In this document: positions 5,216 through 12,447 of the stretch, piece by piece
How the letters are laid out: each line of letters opens with the position of its first letter
How positions within the stretch are numbered: position 1 is the first letter of the stretch
NCBI GenBank assembly: GCA_905480305.1
Contig: CAJQPV010000041.1
Location: forward strand, 1 to 13,635
Source of the DNA: an uncultured Gammaproteobacteria bacterium
GTDB taxonomy: Bacteria; Pseudomonadota; Gammaproteobacteria; UBA9214
Direction of reading: 5' to 3'
Length of the DNA stretch: 13,635 nt
The notes under the pieces: model-generated
What the model was told of the DNA's origin: nothing
The model's database searches: none
What the model saw: the letters and a program-made list of their open reading frames with translations, nothing else
Position numbers and translations under genes: made by a program

Positions 5216-7387
5216 ATGGACGTTTCACGAATTATTGGTTCTCTGAATGATGCACAGCGCGAGGCCGTTTGTGCGCCCACTGACCCGTTGCTGGTGCTGG
5301 CCGGTGCCGGCAGTGGCAAGACCCGGGTGCTGGTTCACCGCATTGCCTGGTTGATCGATGCAGAAGGCCTGTCACCGTATTCCATTCTCGCGGTGACCTT
5401 TACCAACAAGGCTGCCGGTGAAATGCGCAGCCGCATCGAGGAAATGATCAAGGCGCCGGTTTCCGGCATGTGGGTCGGCACTTTCCATGGTCTGGCGCAC
5501 CGCCTGCTGCGCAGTCACTGGCAGGAAGCCGGTTTGCCGCAGGGGTTTCAGATACTCGATTCCCAGGACCAGCTGCGGCTGGTGAAGCGTGCCATGCAAT
5601 CGCTGGAGCTGGACGAAGCCAGGTGGCCGCCAAAGCAGATGCAGTGGTTTATCAACGGTTGCAAGGACGAGGGCCGGCGGCCGGCGCATATTGAACACCG
5701 CAATGATCCATACCTGCAGAAGCAACTGGAGATTTACACAGCTTATGAAGCCCTCTGCCAGCGCGCCGGGCTGATCGATTTTGCCGAACTGCTGCTGCGC
5801 TCGCACGAGTTATGGCTCAAGTACCCGGCACTGCTGGACCACTACCGGCAGCGTTTTCACCATATCCTGGTAGACGAATTTCAGGATACCAATGCGGTGC
5901 AGTATGCCTGGTTGCGGATGCTGGCCGGTGACGCCGGTAATATCACGGTGGTCGGCGATGACGACCAGTCGATCTATGGCTGGCGTGGCGCCAGGGTGGA
6001 AAACATCCTCAGCTACCAGCAGGATTTTAGCGATACCCGCGTGGTGCGACTGGAACAGAATTACCGCTCTACCGGCAATATCCTCAGTGCGGCCAATGCG
6101 GTGATCAGTAATAACGACGGCCGTATGGGCAAGCAGTTGTGGACGGAGGGTCATGACGGTGAGCTTATTCAGCTGTATACCGCCTATAACGAGCAGGACG
6201 AGGCACGTTTCGTTGTTGATCGCATAGAAGACTACGTAGACAAGGGCAATGTCCGCAGTGATGTCGCGATTCTGTACCGCTCCAATGCCCAGTCCCGTGT
6301 GTTTGAGGAACGTCTCATGCAATGCGCTATTCCCTACCGTGTGTATGGTGGCTTGCGCTTTTTTGAGCGTGCCGAGATCAAGGACGCACTCGCCTATCTG
6401 CGACTGAGCTGCAATCGCGATGATGATGCGTCGTTTGATCGCGTAGTGAACCACCCGACGCGTGGCATCGGCGGGCGCACCCTCGATGTGGTCAGGCAAC
6501 AGGCGCGCGAGGCCGGCAGCTCACTGTGGGCGGCAGCGGCCACGGTGATCAACGAGCAACGGGTAACTGCACGTGCCTGTAATGCGCTGCTTGCGTTTCT
6601 GCAGCTCATTGATGAAATGGCGGTCGGGGTGGATACACTGCCGCTGGGTGAGCAGGTTGAACATGTCATGCACCCCAGCGGACTGCTCGATCATTTTGCG
6701 AAGGATAAAGGCGAGAAGGGCCAGGCGCGGCTGGAAAACCTGCAGGAACTGGTCAATGCAGCACGTGAATACGAGTCCGATCCGGACAGCGACATGCCGC
6801 CTTTGCAGGAGTTTCTCTCGCACGCATCCCTGGAGGCTGGCGAAGGGCAGGCCGATGCCTGGGAGGATTGCGTGCAACTGATGACGCTGCATTCTGCCAA
6901 GGGGCTGGAGTTCCCGCTGGTGTTTCTGTGCGGCATGGAAGACGGTTTGTTTCCGCACCAGCGTTCCATTGAAGAGGCAGGCAAGCTGGAGGAGGAACGC
7001 CGGCTTTGTTATGTCGGTATTACCCGTGCACGTCACCAGCTGGTGCTGTGCTGTGCAGAACGTCGCCGCGTGTTTGGTACCGAGACCTATTGTCTGCCAT
7101 CGCGCTTTATCGATGAAATTCCGAAGGCACTGATTGATGAAATCCGGCCGCGACCGGGCATCAGTGCGCCGCGAGCCAGCCATGCTGCTGCAGCCGCTGT
7201 GAGTTCGTCAGCATCCGTCGGTGGCCTGCGGCTCGGGCAGCATGTGCACCACCAGAAGTTTGGCGACGGCGTGGTAACCAATTGCGAGGGGCAGGGTAGC
7301 AATGCGCGTGTGCAGGTGAATTTTTCAACGCAAGGCAGCAAGTGGCTGGTGCTGGCCTATGCCAACCTGGAAAACGTCGGCGCCTGA
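5216..7387 (+). CDS. uvrD: DNA helicase II, UvrD
   Basis: This superfamily 1A 3'-5' helicase unwinds DNA in methyl-directed mismatch repair and nucleotide excision repair, and removes RecA filaments. The 723 residues compare with 720 in E. coli. The reading frame is open from an ATG at 5159, but the start is set at 5216 because MDVSRIIGSLNDAQREAV matches the E. coli N-terminus. Visible motifs: Walker A AGAGSGKT (29-36), motif Ia VTFTNKAAGEM, GTFHGLAHRLLR, Walker B DEFQD (220-224), GDDDQSIYGWRGA (from about 248), LEQNYRS, TLHSAKGLEFPLVF and the arginine-finger motif YVGITRAR. The C-terminus (LGQHVHHQKFGDGVV to the end) is the Tudor-like domain that contacts RNA polymerase in UvrD/PcrA proteins. 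No ribosome site is visible before the ATG. The stop codon overlaps the REP cluster. Confidence 0.97.
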   Translation: MDVSRIIGSLNDAQREAVCAPTDPLLVLAGAGSGKTRVLVHRIAWLIDAEGLSPYSILAVTFTNKAAGEMRSRIEEMIKAPVSGMWVGTFHGLAHRLLRSHWQEAGLPQGFQILDSQDQLRLVKRAMQSLELDEARWPPKQMQWFINGCKDEGRRPAHIEHRNDPYLQKQLEIYTAYEALCQRAGLIDFAELLLRSHELWLKYPALLDHYRQRFHHILVDEFQDTNAVQYAWLRMLAGDAGNITVVGDDDQSIYGWRGARVENILSYQQDFSDTRVVRLEQNYRSTGNILSAANAVISNNDGRMGKQLWTEGHDGELIQLYTAYNEQDEARFVVDRIEDYVDKGNVRSDVAILYRSNAQSRVFEERLMQCAIPYRVYGGLRFFERAEIKDALAYLRLSCNRDDDASFDRVVNHPTRGIGGRTLDVVRQQAREAGSSLWAAAATVINEQRVTARACNALLAFLQLIDEMAVGVDTLPLGEQVEHVMHPSGLLDHFAKDKGEKGQARLENLQELVNAAREYESDPDSDMPPLQEFLSHASLEAGEGQADAWEDCVQLMTLHSAKGLEFPLVFLCGMEDGLFPHQRSIEEAGKLEEERRLCYVGITRARHQLVLCCAERRRVFGTETYCLPSRFIDEIPKALIDEIRPRPGISAPRASHAAAAAVSSSASVGGLRLGQHVHHQKFGDGVVTNCEGQGSNARVQVNFSTQGSKWLVLAYANLENVGA

Positions 7388-7533
7388 TCGCGGACAAGGT
7401 CTACTCCTGCAGGGGTATTTGTTCGCCCAGGAGCGCTTTGCAAGCGCGAACGAATCAACTACAGCATTCGCGGCTACAAGCTGCTCCTGCAAAAACCGGT
7501 AAGCATATGCAGGAGCGGACCTTGTCCGCGATC
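7386..7533. repeat. Cluster of four REP-type palindromic repeats
   Basis: Four related palindromic units of about 25-29 bases alternate in orientation: 7386-7411 (-), 7427-7455 (+), 7466-7491 (-) and 7508-7533 (+). Read in the plus sense each has AGGAG, a short stem-loop and then GCGA. Units 2 and 4 have perfect 6-bp stems, GCGCTT-tgc-AAGCGC and GCGGAC-ctt-GTCCGC; units 1 and 3 have mismatched stems. Units 1 and 4 are inverted copies: GATCGCGGACAAGGTC mirrors GACCTTGTCCGCGATC exactly, then two mismatches, then CTCCTGCA mirrors TGCAGGAG. This matches REP/BIME elements of pseudomonads and relatives, which are mobilised by RAYT transposases encoded elsewhere. The cluster fills almost the whole gap between the convergent uvrD and GGDEF-EAL genes. 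It may end transcripts from both sides or protect mRNA 3' ends. Confidence 0.85.
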
Positions 7534-7540
7534 AGCGGTG

Positions 7541-10417
7541 TCAATTGATGCGAGTGAGCTCCGCCGGTGCAATTAACACGGCAGGTTCGGCTACCGCCAG
7601 TACCTCGCCCGGGTGCCCGAGGTAGTTGCCCTGTACCAGGTCGATGCCCATTTCCTTGAGCAACTGCAGTGTTTCGCCGTTCTCGACACATTCTGCAACC
7701 GTCACCTTGCCGAGCGCGTGTGCGACCTGGTTCATGGATTCCACCATGGCCTGGTCAACGGAGCTGTGCGCCATGCCTTTTACAAATGCGCCGTCAATCT
7801 TGAGTTTGTCGACCGGCAGGTGTTTCAGGTAGGCAAAGGATGAAAAACCGGAGCCAAAATCGTCCAGTGCAAACTGACAGCCGATGTCCTTCAGCGCGCC
7901 AATGAATTCTTCAGCGGCGGCTAGATTTTCGATGGCGGCTGTTTCGGTAATCTCGAAAGTCACCCAGGCCGGGTCGAGTCCGGTTTCGTCCAGCCATTCA
8001 CGTATCAGAGGCAGCAGTGCGTCATCTTCAAAGGCGTGCCCGGAGAGGTTGATGGAGAAACTGACGAGCTTGCCTGACTGGCGCAACTTGCTTAATTGCA
8101 TAATGGCGCGTTTCACGATCCAGCGGTCGACGCTGTGTATCAGGCCGAAGCGCTCGGCTGCCGGCATGAAGCCGCCGGGCAGTATAATCTTGCCATCATT
8201 GCAAACCATGCGTACCAGCACTTCGTAGTCCCGGACGCTGCCGTCCACGGTTGATACGATCGGCTGATAGACCAGCTGGAATCGATCATGCTCGAGCATT
8301 TCACGCACCTGTGCGGCCCAGTTCATGTCGGCGGCCATGTCGGCCTTGTCGAGGTCCGCCGGGTCATACAGGGTGGCCCGGTTACGGCCGTGCTGCTTGG
8401 CCATGTGGCAGGCAAGGTCGGCATGCGACAGCACTTCTTCCGCCGAGGTGACACTGTCGTCAATCATCACCACGCCGATACTGCAGGTGATATTGAAGGT
8501 CTTGTCTTCAGCAGCAAAACGGTAGTCATCGCACAAGGCACGGAAATTCTCGGCAGCACGCAGTACATCCTGCTTGTTGATGTTGTAGAGCAGCAGGGTA
8601 AATTCGTCGCCGCCAAAACGTGCCAGCAGGTCACCATCACGCACGTGTGCTGTCAGCAGTGCGGCGATATCAACCAGCAGGCGGTCGCCGGCGGCATGCC
8701 CGAGCGTGTCATTGATATACTTGAACTGGTCGAGGTCGATGTAGAACAGCGCACAGTCGGAGCCACTGCGTGCCACGCGTGCAACGGTACGCTCCAGTTC
8801 TTCCTGAAAATAGTGGCGGTTGAACATGCCGGTCAGCGGGTCATGCTCGGCATGGTAGGAAAGCTGGTGCTGGAAGGCCTTCTGCTCGGTGATGTCGCGG
8901 GTAGTGCCACTGATGTGGGTGATGTCGCCGTTGCTGTTTTTGTGGGAGCGGGCACTAAAACTGAGAAAGTGCGGCTTGCTGTCATTGTCGATATGCACGG
9001 TTTCAAACTGCACGCTTTCCTCACCATGCAGCAATTTTGCAATCGCATCGCGATCCACCGGCGGATGATCGGGTGAGCGGTATTCGTGCAGGTAGTGCGT
9101 CAGCATTTCGGCCGGGGAAAAGCCGTAAATGCTGGTACAGGCGCGGTTCAGATAGGTAAACCGTCCTTCGGCATCCATGGTCCAGACCATATCCTGTACC
9201 GTTTCGACCAGTTCGCGGTAACGTCCTTCAGCATCACGCAATCTTGATTCCATTGCCTTGCGGCGGCTGATGTCGGTTACCATGCAGGTAAAGTACGGCT
9301 TGCCGCCAATCTTCATGCTGCTGACAGAGACCGACAGCTGCATGAGGCTACCGTCGCGGTGGCAACCGTTGCTTTCAATTGCAGGTTCACCCTGTTGCGG
9401 GCGGTCGCCGGATACGTTGATCGCTGGCAGTAACCACTTTATCGGTCGTTGCCGCATTTCCACGGCGAGATAGCCAAACAGTTTTTCTGCCGCCGGGTTA
9501 AAGGTGTCGATCAGGCCATTTTTATTTACCACGATGATGCCGGCTGGTGCTGCCTCGACCACGGCACGCATGTGTGATTCCTGTTCGCCAAGACGCCGGA
9601 ACAGCTTACTGAGCGTTTGCGTCATCAGGCCGATTTCATCGGTAGATTGCGGTTGCAGTCGGGCCAGTTCTGCATGCAGTGATGCGCCGCTGCGCATAAT
9701 CAGTTCCTGTACCGGTTCCAGTGCCTGTGCAACGCTGCGTACTGACAACAGTGTGGTGATGCCAGTGAAACATACCAGTGTTAACCAGATGGCCATGTGC
9801 CCGGGGGTCAGGTTGCCGGTCTGCTGCCAGTAGTAATTCATTAATACGGTATAGGACAGCAGCGGGACAAAGCCGCCCAGCAGCATGATCTTGGATTTCA
9901 GGCTGACCTGGATGGTGCGCAGGCTGAGATGACCGGCAAGCTTGCCGATCTGGTCGAGCGCCAGCTGGTAGGTAGGCAGTCCCACCAGGGTGACCACGGA
10001 CAATTGCAGCAACATCAATTGCAGAAACGGGCCGAGGTTGCCGGCGATGGATTTTTCAATGGCCAGAAAGAACAGCGGTGGGGTTGCCAGTGCGTACAGC
10101 AGGAAAAAGCTCCAGTAGTCGCGCCCGAAACGTGCCAGCTGGCGTTGCTGGGTGTCCGGCAGATCGCCACTGAAATTGTCCTGCCGCTGTAAATAGCTTA
10201 AAGGGCTGAAATATCTGGAGAAATAGGTATAGGCCCAGGCCGCCGTGATAGCGATAAATACGGTCAGGATCAGCAGCGTGCGGGAACTGCTCAGCTCATC
10301 TGGTGTGATCGGGCCAAACAACAACCCGCTAACCAGACCGGCCAGCGGTGCCAGCAGCAATCCAACAATGATAAGCGAGATAAAACGCGTGCGAATGGTC
10401 TTGAGATCACTCAACAT
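7541..10417 (-). CDS. Membrane PAS-PAS-GGDEF-EAL c-di-GMP signalling protein
   Basis: This 958-residue inner-membrane protein can in principle make and break cyclic di-GMP. Hydrophobic segments lie near 12-34, 45-65, 101-121, 129-148, 176-195 and 207-225. A HAMP-like linker (about 226-280) and two PAS domains (about 282-390 and 400-515) follow, each ending in a DI[ST]-type motif (TDISRRKAME, RDITEQKAF). The GGDEF domain (about 520-685) has DPLTGMFNR, DLDQFKYIND, an intact RFGGDEF (600-606) and the inhibitory RxxD site, RDGD, at 593-596. The EAL domain (about 705-940) reads YEVLVR at the signature, with the Glu kept, plus SINLSG, ITET, LDDFGSGFSS, LKIDG, AECVE and VQGNYLG, so the metal-binding and catalytic residues appear present. 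The membrane part matches no MASE type I can name. A GGGGG run about 8-12 bases upstream is the only ribosome-site candidate. It diverges from the TRAP gene at 10642. Confidence 0.95.
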   Translation of the reverse strand: MLSDLKTIRTRFISLIIVGLLLAPLAGLVSGLLFGPITPDELSSSRTLLILTVFIAITAAWAYTYFSRYFSPLSYLQRQDNFSGDLPDTQQRQLARFGRDYWSFFLLYALATPPLFFLAIEKSIAGNLGPFLQLMLLQLSVVTLVGLPTYQLALDQIGKLAGHLSLRTIQVSLKSKIMLLGGFVPLLSYTVLMNYYWQQTGNLTPGHMAIWLTLVCFTGITTLLSVRSVAQALEPVQELIMRSGASLHAELARLQPQSTDEIGLMTQTLSKLFRRLGEQESHMRAVVEAAPAGIIVVNKNGLIDTFNPAAEKLFGYLAVEMRQRPIKWLLPAINVSGDRPQQGEPAIESNGCHRDGSLMQLSVSVSSMKIGGKPYFTCMVTDISRRKAMESRLRDAEGRYRELVETVQDMVWTMDAEGRFTYLNRACTSIYGFSPAEMLTHYLHEYRSPDHPPVDRDAIAKLLHGEESVQFETVHIDNDSKPHFLSFSARSHKNSNGDITHISGTTRDITEQKAFQHQLSYHAEHDPLTGMFNRHYFQEELERTVARVARSGSDCALFYIDLDQFKYINDTLGHAAGDRLLVDIAALLTAHVRDGDLLARFGGDEFTLLLYNINKQDVLRAAENFRALCDDYRFAAEDKTFNITCSIGVVMIDDSVTSAEEVLSHADLACHMAKQHGRNRATLYDPADLDKADMAADMNWAAQVREMLEHDRFQLVYQPIVSTVDGSVRDYEVLVRMVCNDGKIILPGGFMPAAERFGLIHSVDRWIVKRAIMQLSKLRQSGKLVSFSINLSGHAFEDDALLPLIREWLDETGLDPAWVTFEITETAAIENLAAAEEFIGALKDIGCQFALDDFGSGFSSFAYLKHLPVDKLKIDGAFVKGMAHSSVDQAMVESMNQVAHALGKVTVAECVENGETLQLLKEMGIDLVQGNYLGHPGEVLAVAEPAVLIAPAELTRIN

Positions 10418-10493
10418 GACACGGCCCCCGGACTCCCATCACGCATATCGTTACATTCTCTGTCAGTCGCGTGGTAGCGGTAATATTCTTAGA

Positions 10494-10520
10494 ATTATAA
10501 CGCTAGCTTCGATACTGCAA
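10494..10520 (-). promoter_or_regulatory. Probable promoter of the GGDEF-EAL gene
   Basis: On the minus strand a perfect TATAAT lies at 10499-10494. The -35 is poor: TTGCAG (10520-10515) is 15 bases away, and CTTGCA one base nearer the gene gives a spacing of 16. Transcription would start about 70 bases before the ATG at 10417. The poor -35 suggests dependence on an activator or low basal expression. Confidence 0.4.
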
Positions 10521-10544
10521 GCGTTGGCTGAATACTATGTCATA

Positions 10545-10565
10545 AGCCTTGGTAATATCAAGGCT
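10545..10565. promoter_or_regulatory. Inverted repeat in the GGDEF-EAL / TRAP intergenic region
   Basis: AGCCTTG (10545-10551) and CAAGGCT (10559-10565) form a perfect 7-base dyad with a 7-base centre. It lies just upstream of the -35 of the TRAP gene and about 45 bases upstream of the opposing TATAAT. It resembles a regulator-binding site that could serve either gene. Confidence 0.35.
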
Positions 10566-10600
10566 GACCACAGGGAGTCGCTCCTGACATGTGGTCATGT
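10566..10600. promoter_or_regulatory. Nested dyads overlapping the TRAP promoter
   Basis: GACCACA (10566-10572) pairs with TGTGGTC (10590-10596), with an inner GGAG/CTCC pair. A second perfect dyad, ACATG-N4-CATGT (10587-10600), begins inside the -35 hexamer and runs into the spacer of the promoter at 10584-10613. Occupation of the second dyad would block RNA polymerase, so it is a candidate operator. No regulator gene is visible in the window. Confidence 0.4.
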
Positions 10601-10613
10601 AACACAGTACAAT
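10584..10613 (+). promoter_or_regulatory. Sigma-70 type promoter of the TRAP binding-protein gene
   Basis: CTGACA (10584-10589) and TACAAT (10608-10613) each match the consensus at 5 of 6 positions and are separated by 18 bases. Transcription would start near 10620, about 22 bases before the ATG at 10642. Confidence 0.6.
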
Positions 10614-10641
10614 CAGCCCTTGTTTTTTGACGGGTGCAGTT

Positions 10642-11751
10642 ATGAAAAGACGACAATTCCTGGAATCAGCCGGCGCCGGCGCCTTGCTCACCGGTGGCGT
10701 GTTAAGCGGTTGCGGCAAGCAGAGCAGTGAAGGGGCCAGCCAGGCGACCGCCAGCCAGCAAAAATTTAACTGGAAAATGGTCACCACCTGGCAGAAGAAT
10801 TTCCCCGGGCTGGGTACAGCAGCCAACCTGCTGGCGCAGCTGGTGGGCGAAATGAGTGGCGGACGCCTTAACATCAAGGTGTACGGCGCCAACGAGCTGG
10901 TGCCGCCACTGGAAATCTTTGATGCCGTTACCGGTGGCACGGCCGAGATGGGTCACACCTCTGCCTATTACTGGAAAGGCAAGATCCCGGAGGCGCAGTT
11001 CTTTTCCACGGTACCGTTTGGCATGACCGCCCTGGAGATGAATGCCTGGCTATATTACGGCGGGGGCATGGAGTTGTGGCGCAAGATGTATGCGCCGCAC
11101 GGTTTGATACCGGTTGCGGCCGGCAATTCCGGTGTGCAGATGGGCGGCTGGTTTAACAGGGAAATCAATACAGTAGAAGATCTGCAGGGCCTGAAGATGC
11201 GCATTCCCGGGCTCGGTGGTGAGGTGCTGCGGCGCGCCGGCGGTACCCCGGTGGGTATGCCGGGGACAGAAATTTTCACCTCACTGGAGTCCGGGGTGAT
11301 AGATGCCACCGAATGGGTCGGTCCCTGGAACGATATGGCAAAGGCGCTCTACAAGGTGGCCAAATATTACTACTACCCCGGCTGGCACGAGCCGGGTACC
11401 ACCATGGAATGCATGATTAACCAGGCGGCGTTCGAGACCCTGCCGGCCGATTTGCAGAGTATCGTCATGACGGCCTGCAAGGCAGTGAACCTCGACATGT
11501 TGTCTGAATTTACAGCCCGCAACAACCAGGCGCTGCAAACACTGGTGCATGAACACAACGTGCAGCTGCGCGAGTTTCCGAAACCGGTGCTGGACAAGCT
11601 GCGGGCAATATCAATCGAGGTGGTTGAGGAGCTTGCCCGGGAGAATGAACAGGCTGCACTGGTGTACCAGTCCTATCGTCAGTTTCAGCAGCAAGTGCTG
11701 GCGTGGCACGATATTTCGGAGCGTGCCTATCTTAATGTTCGCGGTGGCTAG
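10642..11751 (+). CDS. dctP: TRAP transporter solute-binding protein, TakP/FcbT1 type
   Basis: This exported protein captures an organic-acid type substrate for a TRAP symporter. It has 369 residues from the ATG at 10642; an in-frame TTG at 10627 was rejected because the ATG places the export signal at the N-terminus. The sequence begins MKRRQFL, a twin-arginine-like motif, then a hydrophobic stretch and LSGC (21-24), a lipobox. It may thus be a Tat-exported, lipid-anchored protein. Family motifs: ANELVPPLEIFDAV, YYWKGK, PFGM, GNSGVQMGGWF, LKMRIPGLGGEV (Arg187 is expected to bind the carboxylate), IDATEWVGPWND and PGWHEPGT. These fit the 2-oxoacid-binding TakP and the chloroaromatic/mannitol FcbT1 group. 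The exact substrate is not determinable. The only ribosome-site candidate is a weak GGGTG. No DctQ or DctM gene follows on this strand. Confidence 0.92.
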   Translation: MKRRQFLESAGAGALLTGGVLSGCGKQSSEGASQATASQQKFNWKMVTTWQKNFPGLGTAANLLAQLVGEMSGGRLNIKVYGANELVPPLEIFDAVTGGTAEMGHTSAYYWKGKIPEAQFFSTVPFGMTALEMNAWLYYGGGMELWRKMYAPHGLIPVAAGNSGVQMGGWFNREINTVEDLQGLKMRIPGLGGEVLRRAGGTPVGMPGTEIFTSLESGVIDATEWVGPWNDMAKALYKVAKYYYYPGWHEPGTTMECMINQAAFETLPADLQSIVMTACKAVNLDMLSEFTARNNQALQTLVHEHNVQLREFPKPVLDKLRAISIEVVEELARENEQAALVYQSYRQFQQQVLAWHDISERAYLNVRGG

Positions 11752-11772
11752 CAGCCTGGCCGGGGTGAACGG

Positions 11773-12339
11773 CTAATCGAAAGAATAACCGAGTCGCAGC
11801 AGGTGCAGGTTCATGCCCTGGTTGGGTGTCTTGATGTCGCCATTTGAAAGGTGCTGCAAGCGGTAGGAAATTTCGTACTGCCCCTTGTCGCCAAAGCCCA
11901 GCCCAAAGCCAAGCACGCTGCCGAACTGCAAGGCGGTCGAATATTGCTGATTACCGAGGCGTGTTTCCGAAATCAGGTGCGGTCCGATACCGAGTTCCGC
12001 GTAGGGTGATACGCCACTGGAAAGACTGGTGTCGCGTTGAAACCTGAATACCGGTGTCAGACCGAGAGCAAACAGCTCGTCGTTTTTGCTGTTTTTATGG
12101 TCGGATTCCATGTATGACAGCTCGGCATCCCAGTAGCCACCGACGTACCAGGCGCCACCGTTCAGCCAGGTGCGCTGCCATTTATTCTGCAGCCCGAAGC
12201 GGTACAGCGTGGTGTCGTTGTCGTCCAGGTCTTCACCGTAGGAGAAAGACATGGCATCAATCCAGTTGTTGCCGGCAGCGTGTGCGCCGCTGCAGCCGAT
12301 AATCGCCAGAAAGAAGAGCCAGTGTGTATTTCGTCTCAT
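11773..12339 (-). CDS. PagL-like lipid A deacylase family outer membrane protein
   Basis: The predicted product is a 188-residue outer membrane beta-barrel. The start is set at 12339 because MRRNTHWLFFLAIIGCSGAHA-AG is a good signal peptide and AGG precedes the ATG; a longer in-frame start at 12414 would add 25 residues before the signal. Alternating strands rich in Trp, Tyr and Gly follow, with SPYAELGIGPHLIS and YEISYRLQHLSNG (the PagL signature HxSN), then IKTPNQG and a C-terminal LRLGYSFD typical of a barrel. PagL removes the 3-O acyl chain from lipid A. From memory, the P. aeruginosa triad is H126, S128 and E140. Here His and Ser are present but the residue 14 after the His is Asn, so activity is uncertain. 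The IIGC could be read as a lipobox, but AHA-A is more likely the cleavage site. Confidence 0.8.
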   Translation of the reverse strand: MRRNTHWLFFLAIIGCSGAHAAGNNWIDAMSFSYGEDLDDNDTTLYRFGLQNKWQRTWLNGGAWYVGGYWDAELSYMESDHKNSKNDELFALGLTPVFRFQRDTSLSSGVSPYAELGIGPHLISETRLGNQQYSTALQFGSVLGFGLGFGDKGQYEISYRLQHLSNGDIKTPNQGMNLHLLRLGYSFD

Positions 12340-12391
12340 GTCATACCTGTACAAATATTTTCGTTTACTGTCAGCAGTGTTTATGCCAAAT

Positions 12392-12409
12392 GCCGACAGC
12401 ATGGCCGGC
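12392..12409 (-). terminator. Stem-loop between the dctM and PagL-like genes
   Basis: On the minus strand GCCGGC (12409-12404) pairs with GTCGGC (12397-12392), 6 pairs with one G-U and a 6-base loop. Only ATTTGG follows, so a U-run is nearly absent. It may weakly end the dctM transcript or stay within a dctM-pagL-like message. No clear promoter was seen for the PagL-like gene in the 108 bases between the two. Confidence 0.25.
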
Positions 12410-12447
12410 TTCACGCACAGTGGAGTCGTTGCCGGATTGTTATCCTA

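Noticed and set aside
7386..7533. Regularly spaced palindromes considered as a small CRISPR array
   Set aside because: The units alternate in orientation, differ in sequence and have gaps of only 10-16 bases; they fit REP elements and not direct repeats with spacers.
8288..9076. Plus-strand 262-residue ORF
   Set aside because: It is a long antisense frame within the GGDEF-EAL gene, which is strongly supported by motifs; high third-position G/C produces such frames.
12340..12414. Longer PagL-like protein starting at 12414
   Set aside because: It would place 25 residues in front of a good signal peptide; the ATG at 12339 has an AGG upstream.
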